Assembly (NCBI GenBank): GCA_015832175.1
Contig: WJXW01000011.1
Coordinates: forward strand, 1,302,001 to 1,366,000
Reading direction: 5' to 3'
Source: Paraphaeosphaeria minitans
Taxonomy: Eukaryota; Ascomycota; Dothideomycetes; Pleosporales; Didymosphaeriaceae
Length of the DNA stretch: 64,000 bases
The translations under genes and the position numbers were made by a program. Shown here one piece after another: positions 44,223 to 55,672 of this stretch; position 1 is the first letter of the stretch; each line of letters begins with the position of its first letter. The notes beneath the pieces were generated by a model. The model saw only the letters and a program-made list of their open reading frames with translations. It was not told the origin of the DNA and searched no databases.

Positions 44223-44868
44223 TTGTCCTGACTCCGATCAGTTGATTCGATACTCCGATGGGTGGCAGAGTAGCCTTTCTTTTTAATGTATGTACTATTT
44301 TTGAAAGTCTACATGACTACGATGTAGTCAAATCGGCCAGATCATGCGGCTATTGTATGGTCGATAACTTTTAGAAGCTTTTGGAGATGGTAACATGCTG
44401 ATGTAGGTATGTGAAGACGTTGATCTGTTCATAGAATCGTAATCAGACAACTAAAGTCTTGTGCCTGGAATGATTTGGCGGTTATTCGAGCGACCGAATA
44501 CATACATGTAGTCTTCAGTCCTTGATAGTGCGTGGTTCAAATGTTGCGGATGAGTGTCTAAAGTGGAATAGGATTGGATTTGTAAGCCCGCGGAGATCAC
44601 GTGGCCAATCGCCGCACTTGCCTGGGCTGCAAGCGGCATCACCCGAGAGCTGTTTCTAGTCTTGGTGCCAAATCCACGACGAACAGCTTGGGCACAGCTT
44701 CGCCTCTTATCCTCTCACCTCCCGCCAAATATCTACACACTCTACGCTCTTTACTTTACAGTCGCAACGCACGATCTGCCTGTCCGCCTCGCCGAGTCGC
44801 GAAACCTTCGCCCCTCGCCCACCGCACCAGGCCGTTCCCGCGTATCTTCCAGCACTCGCGAGACCACC
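44223..44868. other. Intergenic, nothing recognised
   Basis: 646 bp between the AA9 pseudogene and a small membrane-protein gene. The last 200 bp are pyrimidine-rich, as in a fungal promoter. Short frames at 44601-44960 look like chance. Confidence 0.5.
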
Positions 44869-45379
44869 ATGTTCTGCCTACGGAGCTGGATACCCGTTCT
44901 CTTCTTCTTGTACGCCCTTTTACGCTCTCATCAATCCATTTGCCGGGACGTGCATACTGACTAGACCACGCAGGCTGCGCACTAATGCCTCGCCGGTCTA
45001 CCTCGTCCTGTTCATCTCCGCAACCTACTTTCTCAATCGTCCCTGTGTATACTGTTCGCTCCTCCTCTTCATTCTCGTGGTGGCGCTCTTCGATTTTCAT
45101 ACTCCTTGGTTCGAAGCGCCACTTTCTACCGAAACTGCGGAGTTCGCACTCAACGGTACGAGTCCGTTCCGGGACACGATATTCGAGACCGCGGGAGTGC
45201 TTGCGCAGGCCGCAAACAACACGGCTCAGGCACTGTTGAAGGGGGCGACGGACAGCGTGCGCAATAAGACGGCAGATGCGGTAGGAGCGAGCGGTTCAGG
45301 GAACTACGAGTGGGTAAAGGGCTTGGTGGGCAAGAAAGAGTGGAAGATTGAGTGCCTGGACATCTTGGTTCGCATATGA
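44869..45379 (+). CDS. Small unrecognised multi-span membrane protein
   Basis: The exons are 44869-44909 and 44974-45379, with a 64-bp intron (GTACGC..CGCAG, CTGAC branch site), giving 148 residues. The start has a strong context (accaccATGt). The first 70 residues form two or three hydrophobic helices (SWIPVLFFLL, VYLVLFISATYFL, YCSLLLFILVVALF), followed by DFHTPWFEAPLS and a soluble tail with four possible N-glycosylation sites (NGT, NNT, NKT and an early NAS). This suggests an ER or secretory-pathway membrane protein. No family recognised. Confidence 0.65.
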
Positions 45380-46383
45380 ATACTGTTTCGCTGTCCAGCG
45401 CATGTATAAATGATGAAGGTCTGAACGACCACTATTCCCGATTGAGAATGCGGCGTTGATTAGGGTGCGGCGTTGATTAGGGTGCGGCGTTGATTAGGGT
45501 GCGGCGTAGGTGATTGGATTCAGCGTTGTTTGATTGCATGCCACGGCGCTCAGGCTTTGATATGGGGCACTTGCCTGGCGTTGGACAAGGCAGTGCGTAG
45601 GCATTGACCATACGTGCCGGAATTTTGATCCCGTTGATCAAGGCAGAATAGCACAGAATGCTGCTCAAAACCCTGAGTCTCTACGAATCATAATCAATTG
45701 GTTTATCTTGGCTACGGCTCATTGGGAATTGGTTGGCAACAAGCAATGTGCACGATTGCGAAACGAGATCTTAGCATGTTTGTGCTAAGTAGTATTCGCT
45801 CCCCGGATGAAGATGGTGGATCGAAAATGTCAGTAGCCACGCAACTTGCCGATGTACGCCGCATCTATGCGCTCCAAAGCGCTCCAAAGCGCTCAAGCTA
45901 CATGAGATATGACCTACACAGTTTTCACCAGCCCCAACCCGTGAATTAGGGCAAGATATTGCTCTATTGACTAGTTCCTTATTGTAGTTTAACGCGGGGT
46001 GGTTCCTTGCAGCGGGGCAAGCTGCAGCCAACCGGCGAACGCGCGCAAGCTCCACCTTCCTTGAACTATCCCCATCACTGTCTAATTCCGCTTTTTTGCT
46101 CCGCACCCATTCCGACCCCTCCATCAAGCTGGCGACCCTCCTTCACATCTCGAGACGTTGCTCTCGCCCCGCACTCTGGAAGCAGCAACTTTTCACACGC
46201 CCGACCCCTTACTTTCTGTCGACTTGTACAACTTCCACAGGCTCCATCGAAGCTAGAAGTCGTGTGCCTTCTACGCTTCGCTTTCGTTCGACCTTCACAC
46301 CTGCGCGCGTTGCGACTGTACAGCCCGCCATCAGTACTGGCATCAGATACTGCTCGAGTGAGGCCAGCAGCAGCTTCGTAGCC
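45380..46383. other. Intergenic with a 17-bp minisatellite; leader of the aminopeptidase gene
   Basis: Contains the 17-bp repeat at 45450-45507 and a short GCGCTCCAAA duplication near 45879-45895. Bases 46040-46380 are pyrimidine-rich. The frame there runs in phase into the aminopeptidase start without an upstream ATG, so a longer N-terminus from an unseen exon cannot be ruled out. Confidence 0.5.
45450..45507. repeat. 17-bp tandem minisatellite containing TTAGGG
   Basis: Three full copies of GCGGCGTTGATTAGGGT (45450-45466, 45467-45483, 45484-45500) plus a 7-bp partial copy. The copies are identical. Confidence 0.93.
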
Positions 46384-49300
46384 ATGGCGTCTGACAGAGA
46401 TGTTTTGCCCTCTTGGTGAGTGAGCTCATATCCAGGTCAATGACCAATGTGGAAAGCTGGTCAACCCTCTGTTCTACGATCAGATGGATGCGGCTTTGAA
46501 TGGCACTAACATTGTTACTAGGGCCAAACCCTCTCACTACGACATTTCCATCCACGACATTGAGTTCGGCGGCAAGTTCACCTACCAAGGAACGGTTGCG
46601 ATTACAACGAAAATCACCAAGGAAGATGGCTTCAATGATCTCGTACTCAACACCCATCAGCTCAAGGTCCATAACGCCGAGCTCAAGACATCGAAGGGGA
46701 GCAACGAGGCGAAGAACATCTCATACGATGAGAAGCGCCATCGCGTGACTCTGGACTTTGGAGAGAAGATACAATACTCGGGAGAGGCTACGCTGACAAT
46801 AAAGTTCGAGGGAGCCATCAACAACGTAGGATTGTATACTTCGATTGTTCGACGTCTGCTAACGCGCCACAGATTATGGCCGGCTTCTACCGTTCCAAGT
46901 ACACGCCACAAGGCGACGTGCCCGCTTCCGTCGCTAAAGACGACGAGTTCCACTACATGTTCAGCACCCAGTTCGAATCATGCGATGCACGTCGAGCCTT
47001 CCCTTGTTTCGACGAACCCAACCTCAAAGCGACCTTCACCGTTTCGCTCGAGATTCCCAAAGACCTTACTGCCCTGAGCAACATGCCCGAAAAGGAGACC
47101 AAACCAAGCAAGAGAGACGGATTCCACACTGTGGTGTTTGAGCCTACTCCCGTGATGTCGACATACCTTCTCGCTTGGGCCATTGGAGACTTTGAATACG
47201 TCGAGGCGTTTACAAAGCGACAGTACAACGGGAAGAACCTCCCTGTGAGAGTTTACACTACCCGTGGACTCAAGGAACAGGGACGATTCGCTTTAGAGAA
47301 CTGCCACAAGATCGTTGACTACTTCTCTGAGGTACGAGACAGTACCCCATCAGATTGCAACCTACTAAAATCTATCTCAGACATTCCAAGTTGACTATCC
47401 TTTGCCCAAAGTTGACTTGCTTGCTGTTCATGAATTCGTAAGTTCTCCCAGTGCGAAAATGCTTGCGTGCGGGGTCTTGACGTTCTTGTTAGGCAATTAT
47501 ACGTACTCTTTCCCCTCTCGTCAGATGTCTAACTGACCATTGCTTTCTAGTCACACGGCGCTATGGAGAACTGGGGCCTCATCACCTACCGGTTTGTCAA
47601 TTGCATCGGAACTAAGATTTTTACTAAGATAACGTAGAACAACCGCTGTACTCTTCGATCCCAAGACCTCCGCGGACAGCTACCGAAACCGCGTTGCTTA
47701 CATTGTGGCACACGAACTTGCTCACCAGTGGTTTGGTAACTTGGTCACCATGGATTGGTGGAACGAGCTTTGGTTGAATGAGGGATTTGCTACCTGGGTG
47801 GGCTGGTTCGCCATAGACCACCTTTATCCTGGTAAGTGGCTTTCGACAGCTATGATCGAAGACACATTCAAAACTAACTTGGCTATAGACTGGAATGTTT
47901 GGGGACAGTTCGTTGTACGTCGCAAATCTGCAGGTACCTTCAATTCTCGTAATGCTAACTTCTGTAATATAGACTGAATCTGTCCAAACAGCCTTCCAGC
48001 TCGATGCACTACGAACATCCCATGCTATTGAGGTACCTGTTAGAGATGGCCCGGAGGTTGACCAAATTTTCGATCATATCAGCTACCTGAAGGGTAGTTC
48101 GGTCATCCGCATGTTGAGCTCTCACCTCGGCGAAAAGGTCTTCTTACAAGGAGTAGCAGACTATCTCAAAAAGCATCAGTACTCGAACGCGACCACGAAC
48201 GATCTCTGGTCTGCTCTGAGCAAGGCTTCCGGTCAGGACGTTAACAGCTTTATGGACAACTGGGTCCGCAAGATCGGTTTCCCCGTGATCACTGTGGCCG
48301 AGGAGCCCAGTCAGATCGGCCTTCGTCAGCAGCGTTTCCTACTTGCTGGTGACGCCAAGCCGGAGGAGGACGAGACCGTATGGTGGATTCCATTGGGCCT
48401 GCAGACTGGTGACTCCATTACTGCAGCATCAACACACAAGACTACTGCCTTGACCGAAAAGGAAGGTATCATCCGCGATGTCAATGAGTCTTACTACCAG
48501 GTCAACAAGAACCTCACTGGATTCTATCGGACCAATTACCCGCCTGCACGCCTTGAGAAGCTCGGTGAAGACCGCAAGCACCTAACTGTTGAGGACAAAA
48601 TTGGTATCATTGGAGATGCCTACGCCAACGCTGTTGCCGGTTACGGCTCGACAGCAGGCTTGCTGGCTCTTGTAAAGCGGTTCCAGGATGAGCAGGAGTA
48701 CTTGTAGGTATACTATCTACGTTCGATCGGAAACATGCTGACTCTCACAGGGTATGGGCTCAGATCATTAACAATATCGGAACCGTTCGCAACGCATTCT
48801 CCAACTCGCCAGATGTCAGCGATGCACTGAAGAAATTCGAGCTCGAGCTGATTGGCCCGGCTACCGAAAAGGTTGGTTGGGAGTTCCCTGAAGGCGAGAG
48901 CTACCTCGTGGGTCAGCTTCGGGCTCAACTCACTCTCACTGCCGGTCTGCTTGGCCACAAGGCCACGGTCGTTGAGGCTTTGCGCCGATTCGATCTGTAC
49001 ATCTCAGGCGAAGATAAGTCGGCCATCAACCCGTCGCTCCGCAGGACTGTCTTTTCCGTCGCGGCCAAAGAACGAGGAGAGTCCGCTTTCGAAGCTATCA
49101 AGAACGAGTTCCTCACCACGTCATCTATTGACGGTAAGGAAATCTGCCTGCGCTCGCTAGGACATGTACAGACAGCGGAACTCGCCAACAAGGTTCTTGA
49201 TTTTATCTTCTCCGACAAGGTTGCGATGCAGGACAAGCACAGCGGTACAATCATTCTCGCCAACAATGCCAAGGCTCGCCCCGAAGTGTGGAACTTTGTC

Positions 49301-49564
49301 CGCAACAACTGGGACAGCAAGATATACCCGACTCTCGCAGGCAACTTGGTTGTTCTTGAGCGCTTTCTGCGTTTCGGATTGAACAAGTTTGCGGATGAGG
49401 AGGTTGCGGATGAGATCGCGGCGTTCTTCAAGGGCAAGGATAACCGGGGCTATGACAAGGGCCTGGATGTCATTGATGACACTATTCGAAGCCACGCCAA
49501 GTACAGGAGCCGCGATGAGGGTGTCGTGCGCGAATGGCTCAAGACCAACGGCTACTTGCAGTGA
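46384..49564 (+). CDS. M1-family zinc aminopeptidase (Aap1/Ape2-like)
   Basis: The nine exons are 46384-46415, 46522-46825, 46873-47331, 47381-47437, 47551-47591, 47638-47831, 47889-47914, 47973-48703 and 48751-49564, giving 885 residues, the usual size. All introns are GT..AG. The substrate-binding GAMEN motif is residues 287-291. The zinc site is HELAH (His323, Glu324, His327) with Glu346 in NEGFA after 18 residues. Other blocks are PSHYDISI at the start, [33 protein letters not shown] in the linker region, and a C-terminal helical ERAP1-like domain. The enzyme trims N-terminal residues from peptides and is probably cytosolic. Exon 7 is only 26 bp. Intron 1 (106 bp) is chosen by frame and its CTAAC branch site, and also contains an ATG that leads to a short frame. 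Confidence 0.9.
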
Positions 49565-51212
49565 CTTGAAGCCAAGCTTTGAGGGTCAAAAGTCAACATG
49601 AGCTTATCTGAAGGTGAAGGTGAAGGTGAAGGTGCATTTCGACCTCACTTGGGCAATGCTTTTAGGCGTTGTAGAGGCCAAGAGGCCCAAAACAGGGCAC
49701 ATGTAAAACAGAGAAAGATATGGGGATATGTGGTCCTATTCAATCAATGTATTATTGCCTCGCACCATGCATAGTCCTATGTGGCCCAGATCTTGACCGC
49801 AAAGGCCCACCTGACTTAAAGTCGCCATTGGAACGAACGTCGCGTCCCACAGGTAGCCTTCGGTGCAGTTCTCAACGTGTTTCGAGAGCCTGTATTTCTC
49901 TAGTCGGTGTGCTCCCATGCGATTCCTGCAAGAGCATCTCTTCCGTACCAAGTTCATCCTAAACTCATGACGCAAAGAGCATCTTCAACCAAGCCATCCT
50001 CCCAAGCCCCGAGGAGTCTCTGCACCAACTGCCGCGTGGGTATCGCATCTTCTCCCCCCACCCCCTTTCCTACGCAACACACCCTCCTCGACCCTTTCTT
50101 TCTCAGCTCCACCGCCCAACCATTTCAATTCTTCGCGCCGCCCTCCCACCACAGCCCCACCCTCCGCCTAAACACATGGACCGTCTGCGCCGCGCTGCGC
50201 CCCTTCTCCTTCTCCTCGCGGTTGACGCGCGTCGCGGCGGCCGCGAGCCCGATGGACACGGCGAAGATGGGATCGAGGGAGCTGCAGCGACGGGGGACGG
50301 ATCAGCGTCTGCTCGCAGCACGGGAAAAGGCGAGGGAGGGAGGGACGGACCGCGAGATTATGTACTGGTAGGCCATGGCGCACGGCAGCAGCGTATCGGG
50401 TGGGGAGCGATCGGTGTTTCGAAGCGTAGGGGGAGCTGGTGTCGATGCTGGTGCGCGGCCGTTCTGGTTCGGTCGTTCGTTCGTTCGTTCGTTCGTGTCT
50501 CCGCGTTCACGAGACGCCCGTCCCACGCGTAGGGCTGTGCTGGTCCCGGGCGCCTCGGCTGCCTACCTAGCTACCTACTAGATACCTAGCCACCTACCCC
50601 ATGATTTGCCCGCCGCGCGCGTACGCCGCGCAGGTGCTGCTCGGGCGCGCTGACACAGCTGGAACACGGTCGCGCTCTGGCAAATTGTCTTCTGGTGCGT
50701 TCGTCGCGGCGCCTGCCGTGGCGGAGGCACAGGTGACTTGCGTGGTCAGGTCCGGTCGATGGCGTCATCGTTTCAGGCGCCAGATGAGCCGCATATCACG
50801 CTGGGTGATCAGCAGGTACCGCAGTAGGTACTTTGAGGGTTTAGGCGGTAGATGAGGGCATTTACGGGGTGTTCAGCGGACGTGGCTCTCGGATCAGGTC
50901 CTGTTATTCGTACTATAGGAATGCAGAGGTTCGTGCTACAGTCAACACAGGGAGTCAACACAAAAGAGACAAGCTGGCATATCACTGAGATAACCAGCTT
51001 CATGTGCTCACGTAGCCTGCGTTGAAATGAAGGGAAGCGCGCCCAGCGGGACTTGATGAGAGCCGGCGCGGCATCCCTCCCGCTGCCTCCTTCCATAGCC
51101 ACGTCCAAATGATATATAAAACATGCCCATCATAAAACCAAAAACGCCCTCACACCGCCATCGTGAACCGGGGGATAAACGCAGGAAAAGCTGATGGGAT
51201 CGACGTAGATGC
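49565..51212. other. Intergenic region with a weak small ORF and simple repeats
   Basis: Starts with a GGTGAA repeat at about 49610-49632. A possible small gene lies at 49967-50371. A GTTC repeat occurs near 50471-50492, and CTACCTAG/TACC motifs at 50560-50600. The remainder has only shadow frames. The right end is the downstream side of ATG8. Confidence 0.45.
49967..50371 (+). CDS. Possible small mitochondrial-type protein (weak)
   Basis: An ATG-initiated frame of 134 residues. It begins with a Ser/Arg-rich presequence-like stretch ending LCTNCR and finishes with a plausible helix, MGSRELQRRGTDQRLLAAREKAREGG, then TDREIMYW and a stop. A donor-like GTAGGC at the end (TACTG|gtaggc) hints that a further exon may exist. 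A pyrimidine-rich AG at 50106 suggests a possible intron in the middle, but splicing there breaks the frame of the C-terminal helix. No family recognised. Confidence 0.3.
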   Translation: MTQRASSTKPSSQAPRSLCTNCRVGIASSPPTPFPTQHTLLDPFFLSSTAQPFQFFAPPSHHSPTLRLNTWTVCAALRPFSFSSRLTRVAAAASPMDTAKMGSRELQRRGTDQRLLAAREKAREGGTDREIMYW

Positions 51213-51678
<466 letters not shown>

Positions 51679-51929
51679 CTTGGTGGTATCGGTGGCTGTG
51701 GTTGACGTGTGTGGGTTTTCGGACATGCAGGGGCGCGCAGATTTTATGTGTGCGGGCGGGCGGGTTGTTGGGCGAAACGGGCGGTAAAGGTGGGTTGAAT
51801 AGAAGAGGTCAGGGCGACGAGCGGTGAACGGCGTTATGTAGGCAGCAAGAGGCGGGAGCGGGGCGCAGGTGGTGACTACCTCATTAGTCACCACGCAATC
51901 GACCTCGCGCCTGCCAGCACGCACCTTGA

Positions 51930-52440
51930 TCGTGACAGACACTGAGGACAAGAAGCCTGTCGCACGCCTCCACTTTGACAGAGACACTGAAGACTTCACC
52001 TTGACAGAGACACTGAGGACTTCATCTTGACAGAGGCACTGAGGATAAGAAGCCTAGCACACGGTTTCGCCTTGACGGAAACACTGAGGACAAGAAGCTT
52101 AGCGCACGCCTTCGCCTTGACAGAGACACTGAAGACTCCGCCTTGACAGAGACACCGAGGACTTCATCTTGACAGAGGCACTGAGGACAAGAAGCCTATC
52201 GCACACCTTCACCGTGACAGACACTGAGGACAAGAAGCCTATCGCACGCCTTCACCGTGACAGACACTGAGGACAAGAAGCCTATCGCACGCCTCCACCT
52301 TGACAGAGACACTGAAGACTCCGCCTTGACAGAGACACCGAGGACTTCATCTTGACAGAGGCACTGAGGACAAGAAGCCTAGCGCACTTGCAACACTCAC
52401 TTACATCTCTTGAAGAAACTCATTTACATCCTTTGAAAAC
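51930..52440. repeat. Degenerate minisatellite upstream of ATG8
   Basis: Irregular copies built from GACAGAGACACTGAGGAC, AAGAAGCCTA and CGCACGCCTTCACC modules. Spacing is variable; around 52190-52300 the period is 43 bp (AAGCCT at 52192, 52235 and 52278). Frames through it encode low-complexity peptides on both strands, which I take as incidental. Confidence 0.85.
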
Positions 52441-52514
52441 ACCCACTTATATCCCTCACAGAGGACTGAGGATAAAAAGCCCAGCGCGTGCCTTCACCTT
52501 GACAGAGATCCTGA

Positions 52515-52690
52515 GGACAAGAAGCCTACGCACTTGAAGACACCCACTTCTATCCTTCACAAAGCACTAAGAATAAGAAGCTTACGCACTTGAAGACACC
52601 CACTTCTATCCTTCACAGAGCACTAAGAATAAGAAGCTTACGCACTTGAAGACACCCACTTCTATCCTTCACAGAGCACTAAGAATAATA
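52515..52690. repeat. 56-bp minisatellite
   Basis: About three copies of a 56-bp unit containing TACGCACTTGAAGACACCC and TATCCTTCACA (the core starts near 52525, 52581 and 52637). It shares modules with the preceding array but is more regular. Confidence 0.88.
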
Positions 52691-53101
52691 AGAAGGAAGA
52701 CACCCACTTCCGTTCTCCCCAGACCACTGCACCGCCCTTTGTTTCAACCGAACCGAGCGACTGAAACCCGATCGAAGTCAGTCGCTCAGCGGCTCGTGAC
52801 CTGCCGGTTTCTTGGCCTTTAGAGTCATTGCCTCTACTGCTAGTCTAGTCTAGTCTGTTGCTGTTCGCTCGTCGCGTACGTTCTGCGTATCGATAAACAC
52901 GTGACTCGGCGCCCCTCGGTAGTCCGCGCAGCTCTATGCGCCGACCGTGGTGTGAGATGGACAGCTTTTTGCCCTTTCTCTGACCACGACACCCAAAACG
53001 GACAGACCTCACTTTTAAGAAGGCGCCTCCCTCGCCTCTGCCTTCCATGGTCTCATTGTAGACTTCTTTTCCCCCGCCCGAGTCCCTCACGCGCTTCCAC
53101 A

Positions 53102-54432
53102 ATGCCGCCTTTCCGCCCATCATGTCGCGCTTTTCGAGCTCTCGAGCTCCCTCAGACCGCCGCGTCCAAGCAGCGCGCACTCCACCCGACCTTCTTTACA
53201 TCCAGACAGAGCGCGTTTGCACGAAGATGCATGTCAGATGGGCCTCCGAAGCCCAGGCCAGACCCATTGGAGGAATGGCGGAACCCAAAACCCAGCAAAT
53301 GGCCCAACCGCATACGCCTGCTCATGCTGCCCTTCATCGGGGCCATAATATACTCCATGGTGCGCCCGCTCCTCTGAAATACCCTTCGGAAGGCTAACTG
53401 CGACGTCAGTGGACAGACAAATCCATCTACGAAACCGAGGCACCGTCCATCGCCGAAAAGGACTCCATATTGAAACGCGAAAACGGCATCAGCGAGCAAT
53501 CGCCCATGCGCCTGCGCATGGAACAGTTCATTAAACAACACCAAAAGAAAATCGTCGCTGAGCTCGAGAAGGTCGATGGCAAAAAGTTCGTCGCAGATTC
53601 ATGGCAGCGGGCAGAGGGCGGCGGAGGCATAAGCTGCGTGTTGCAGGACGGCAACGTGTTCGAAAAGGCCGGCGTGAACATCTCGGTCGTGTACGGACGC
53701 CTCCCCAAGCCAGCCATCGCCAAGATGCGGGCCAACCACAAAGCCCTCGACCCGACCGTCGAGTCACTCGAGTTCTTCGCCAGCGGCCTCAGCATGGTCC
53801 TGCACCCGAAGAACCCCAACGCGCCCACGGTCCACCTCAACTACCGCTACTTCGAGACGGCCGACGACCAGGGCAACACCAACGCCTGGTGGTACGGCGG
53901 CGGGTGCGACCTCACGCCGTCGTACCTCTACGACGAAGACGCGATCCACTTCCACAGCACCATCAAGGCGGCCTGCGACAAGCACGACAAGGGCTACTAC
54001 CCGCGCTTCAAGCAGTGGTGCGACGAGTACTTCAACAACAAGCACCGCGGCGAGACGCGCGGCGTGGGCGGCATCTTCTTCGACGACCTCGACGAGACGG
54101 AGAAGGACCAGGAGCAGCTCTTCGCCTTCGTGCAGGACTGCCTGGCCGCGTTCCTGCCCTCGTACCTGCCCATCGTCAACAGGCGCAAGGACATGCCCTT
54201 CACCGACGCCCAGAAGCAGTGGCAGCAGCTCAGGCGCGGCCGCTACGTCGAGTTCAACCTCGTCCACGATCGGGGCACCGCCTTCGGACTCAACACCCCC
54301 GGCGCACGCGTCGAGAGCATCCTCATGAGCTTGCCCCTCACCGCGAGGTGGCAGTACATGCACGAGCCCGACAAGGGGAGCAGGGAGGAGAGGCTGCTCG
54401 AGGTGCTGAAGAACCCGAGAGAGTGGGTGTGA
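53102..54432 (+). CDS. HEM13: Coproporphyrinogen III oxidase (aerobic)
   Basis: The exons are 53102-53359 and 53410-54432, with a 50-bp intron (GTGCGC..CGTCAG, GCTAAC branch site), giving 426 residues. The enzyme performs the O2-dependent double decarboxylation to protoporphyrinogen IX in haem synthesis. Family blocks are [90 protein letters not shown] and [10 protein letters not shown]. Unlike the cytosolic yeast enzyme of about 328 residues, this one has an 86-residue first exon with an Arg-rich presequence and a hydrophobic segment ([14 protein letters not shown]). That is consistent with a mitochondrial intermembrane location. Exon 2 is strongly GC-rich with C-ending codons. Confidence 0.92.
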
Positions 54433-54966
54433 AGGTGCCCAGGTGAGGGGGCGAGGAGACATGCATGTAGTTGTTTGTGTAACCATATTGTATCGACGAC
54501 GCACGCGGAATAAAAGAAAAACCTTTTCGACGGGTCAATCGGCTGTTTTGTACGACTGCTCACGTAGCAGCTGATCATTACCGGGAGGTACACCGTGAGT
54601 CCCGTGGTTTTTTTCTTGTTGTTGGGGGTGGTGAGTGTTCCTGTGCCTGGTAGATGTGACTCGGGGTATGATAACGCACTGGCTACGATCGTGGGACTAA
54701 CCTGCCACAGGTAGTTTCTCATCGAGGGAATGGCTCGCCAGTCCGAGGCTGGCTGGAATTGCCTCCCACTACGCGTCTCTGTGCCTCGACTTCGGAGAAC
54801 ACTTCCCTTGACAGGTGGTGCTTCACTAGGCACAGCAGACAACAACCGACGAAGCAGGTAGACACAACCATGAGCATGCCAACCGACGAAGCAGGTAGAC
54901 ACAACCATGAGCATGCATTGCACGAGCAAGAGGTATAGATGCTATAGGACTCGCCTCCACGAGACT
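54433..54966. other. Intergenic with a 37-bp duplication
   Basis: Between convergent HEM13 and the frameshifted gene. A 37-bp unit is tandemly repeated at 54844-54917. A TTGTTG-rich stretch occurs near 54610. No gene is supported. Confidence 0.5.
54844..54917. repeat. 37-bp direct tandem duplication
   Basis: Two adjacent near-identical copies beginning AACCGACGAAGCAGG (starts 54844 and 54881). The high identity implies a recent event. Confidence 0.9.
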
Positions 54967-55672
54967 TTACTGCACGACACACGTATCCTCCACGTCCAGG
55001 CCATCGCCCTCCACGCCCCTCTTGCTCCTCCCCGTCTTCTCCCCCATCTCCGCATCCATGACAGTTCCGGCGGCAGCGTCCATTCGGGTCCCGGACAGCA
55101 TCCCCAGCGCACTGTCCGCCCGCCCGCGATGCTCTTTGAGATGTTGATGTTGATGTCGATGTCGATGCGACTCGTCCGGGATCCGTCTTCCCTGGGCCCT
55201 CGGTCTGACCATCAGAAGCCCGAGCGCAACCAGCAGCATACCGAGAAGCAAGATGCCAATCCTGGCCCAGGAGTCCACGAGCCTCGTCGCGAGCACATCC
55301 ATCTTGTCTCTCCACCTCTGCGGCGGCAGACCCGCCGAGGGAAGCTCATGCTCCTTGCCCTGCATCTTCGACGTAGCCCGGTAGAACCTCGTGCTCGTAC
55401 GGCGGCGGCGGCGTTTCGACTCTTGCGTCGCCCCGCAATTCGGTGTGCACGTCAAGAAAGTAGTCCCTCAGCGTCGTCTGCGCCGTCGGCGAGGGCGGCG
55501 TGGTGCGGCTCTCGGAGTAGACGCTGAGAGTGTCGATGTCGGAAATAGAGGGTCTCGCTTTGAGCAGGATGAGTGTGTAGCGGAAGATGGAGGGCGGTTT
55601 GGCAGGCGGGGAGGACGAGGTTGTAGCGGCGGAAGAGCTCGAGGCGGTGCGGCGGTGGAAGACGGCCGGCAT
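54967..55672 (-). CDS. Unrecognised membrane protein with an apparent frameshift
   Basis: The first frame starts at the ATG at 55672. It encodes a Ser/Pro-rich N-terminus, SIFRYTLILLKARPS, TLRDYFLDVHTELRG and a PPPPYEHEVLPGY motif, and stops at 55346. A second frame, open from 55455 to 54967, continues with KEHELPSAGLPPQRWRDK, ATRLVDSWARIG, one membrane span (ILLLGMLLVALGLLMV) and a polar tail. The two overlap and are offset by one base near 55350-55380. I found no acceptable intron there (the only GT..AG pair is about 41 bp and lands in the wrong frame). Either the gene is frameshifted or there is a sequence error. No family recognised. Confidence 0.5.

Larger units (their letters stand above)
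51679..53101. other. Intergenic with a degenerate minisatellite array
   Basis: Between divergent ATG8 and HEM13. Bases 51930-52700 are filled with irregular tandem repeats (listed separately). The flanks, 51679-51900 and 52740-53101, probably hold the two promoters. A CTAGT repeat lies near 52840-52857. No gene is supported. Confidence 0.6.

Noticed and set aside
45450..45507. TTAGGG repeats as a telomere or internal telomeric tract
   Set aside because: The hexamer occurs once per 17-bp unit, not head to tail, and genes continue on both sides.
51930..52700. Array considered as a CRISPR
   Set aside because: The genome is eukaryotic, the units are degenerate and there are no unique spacers of constant length.
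53601..54504. Long open frames overlapping HEM13 (281 residues plus strand, 246 residues minus strand)
   Set aside because: They are Arg/Pro- or Val/Glu-rich shadows caused by the C-ending codons of HEM13 exon 2; HEM13 itself has complete family blocks.
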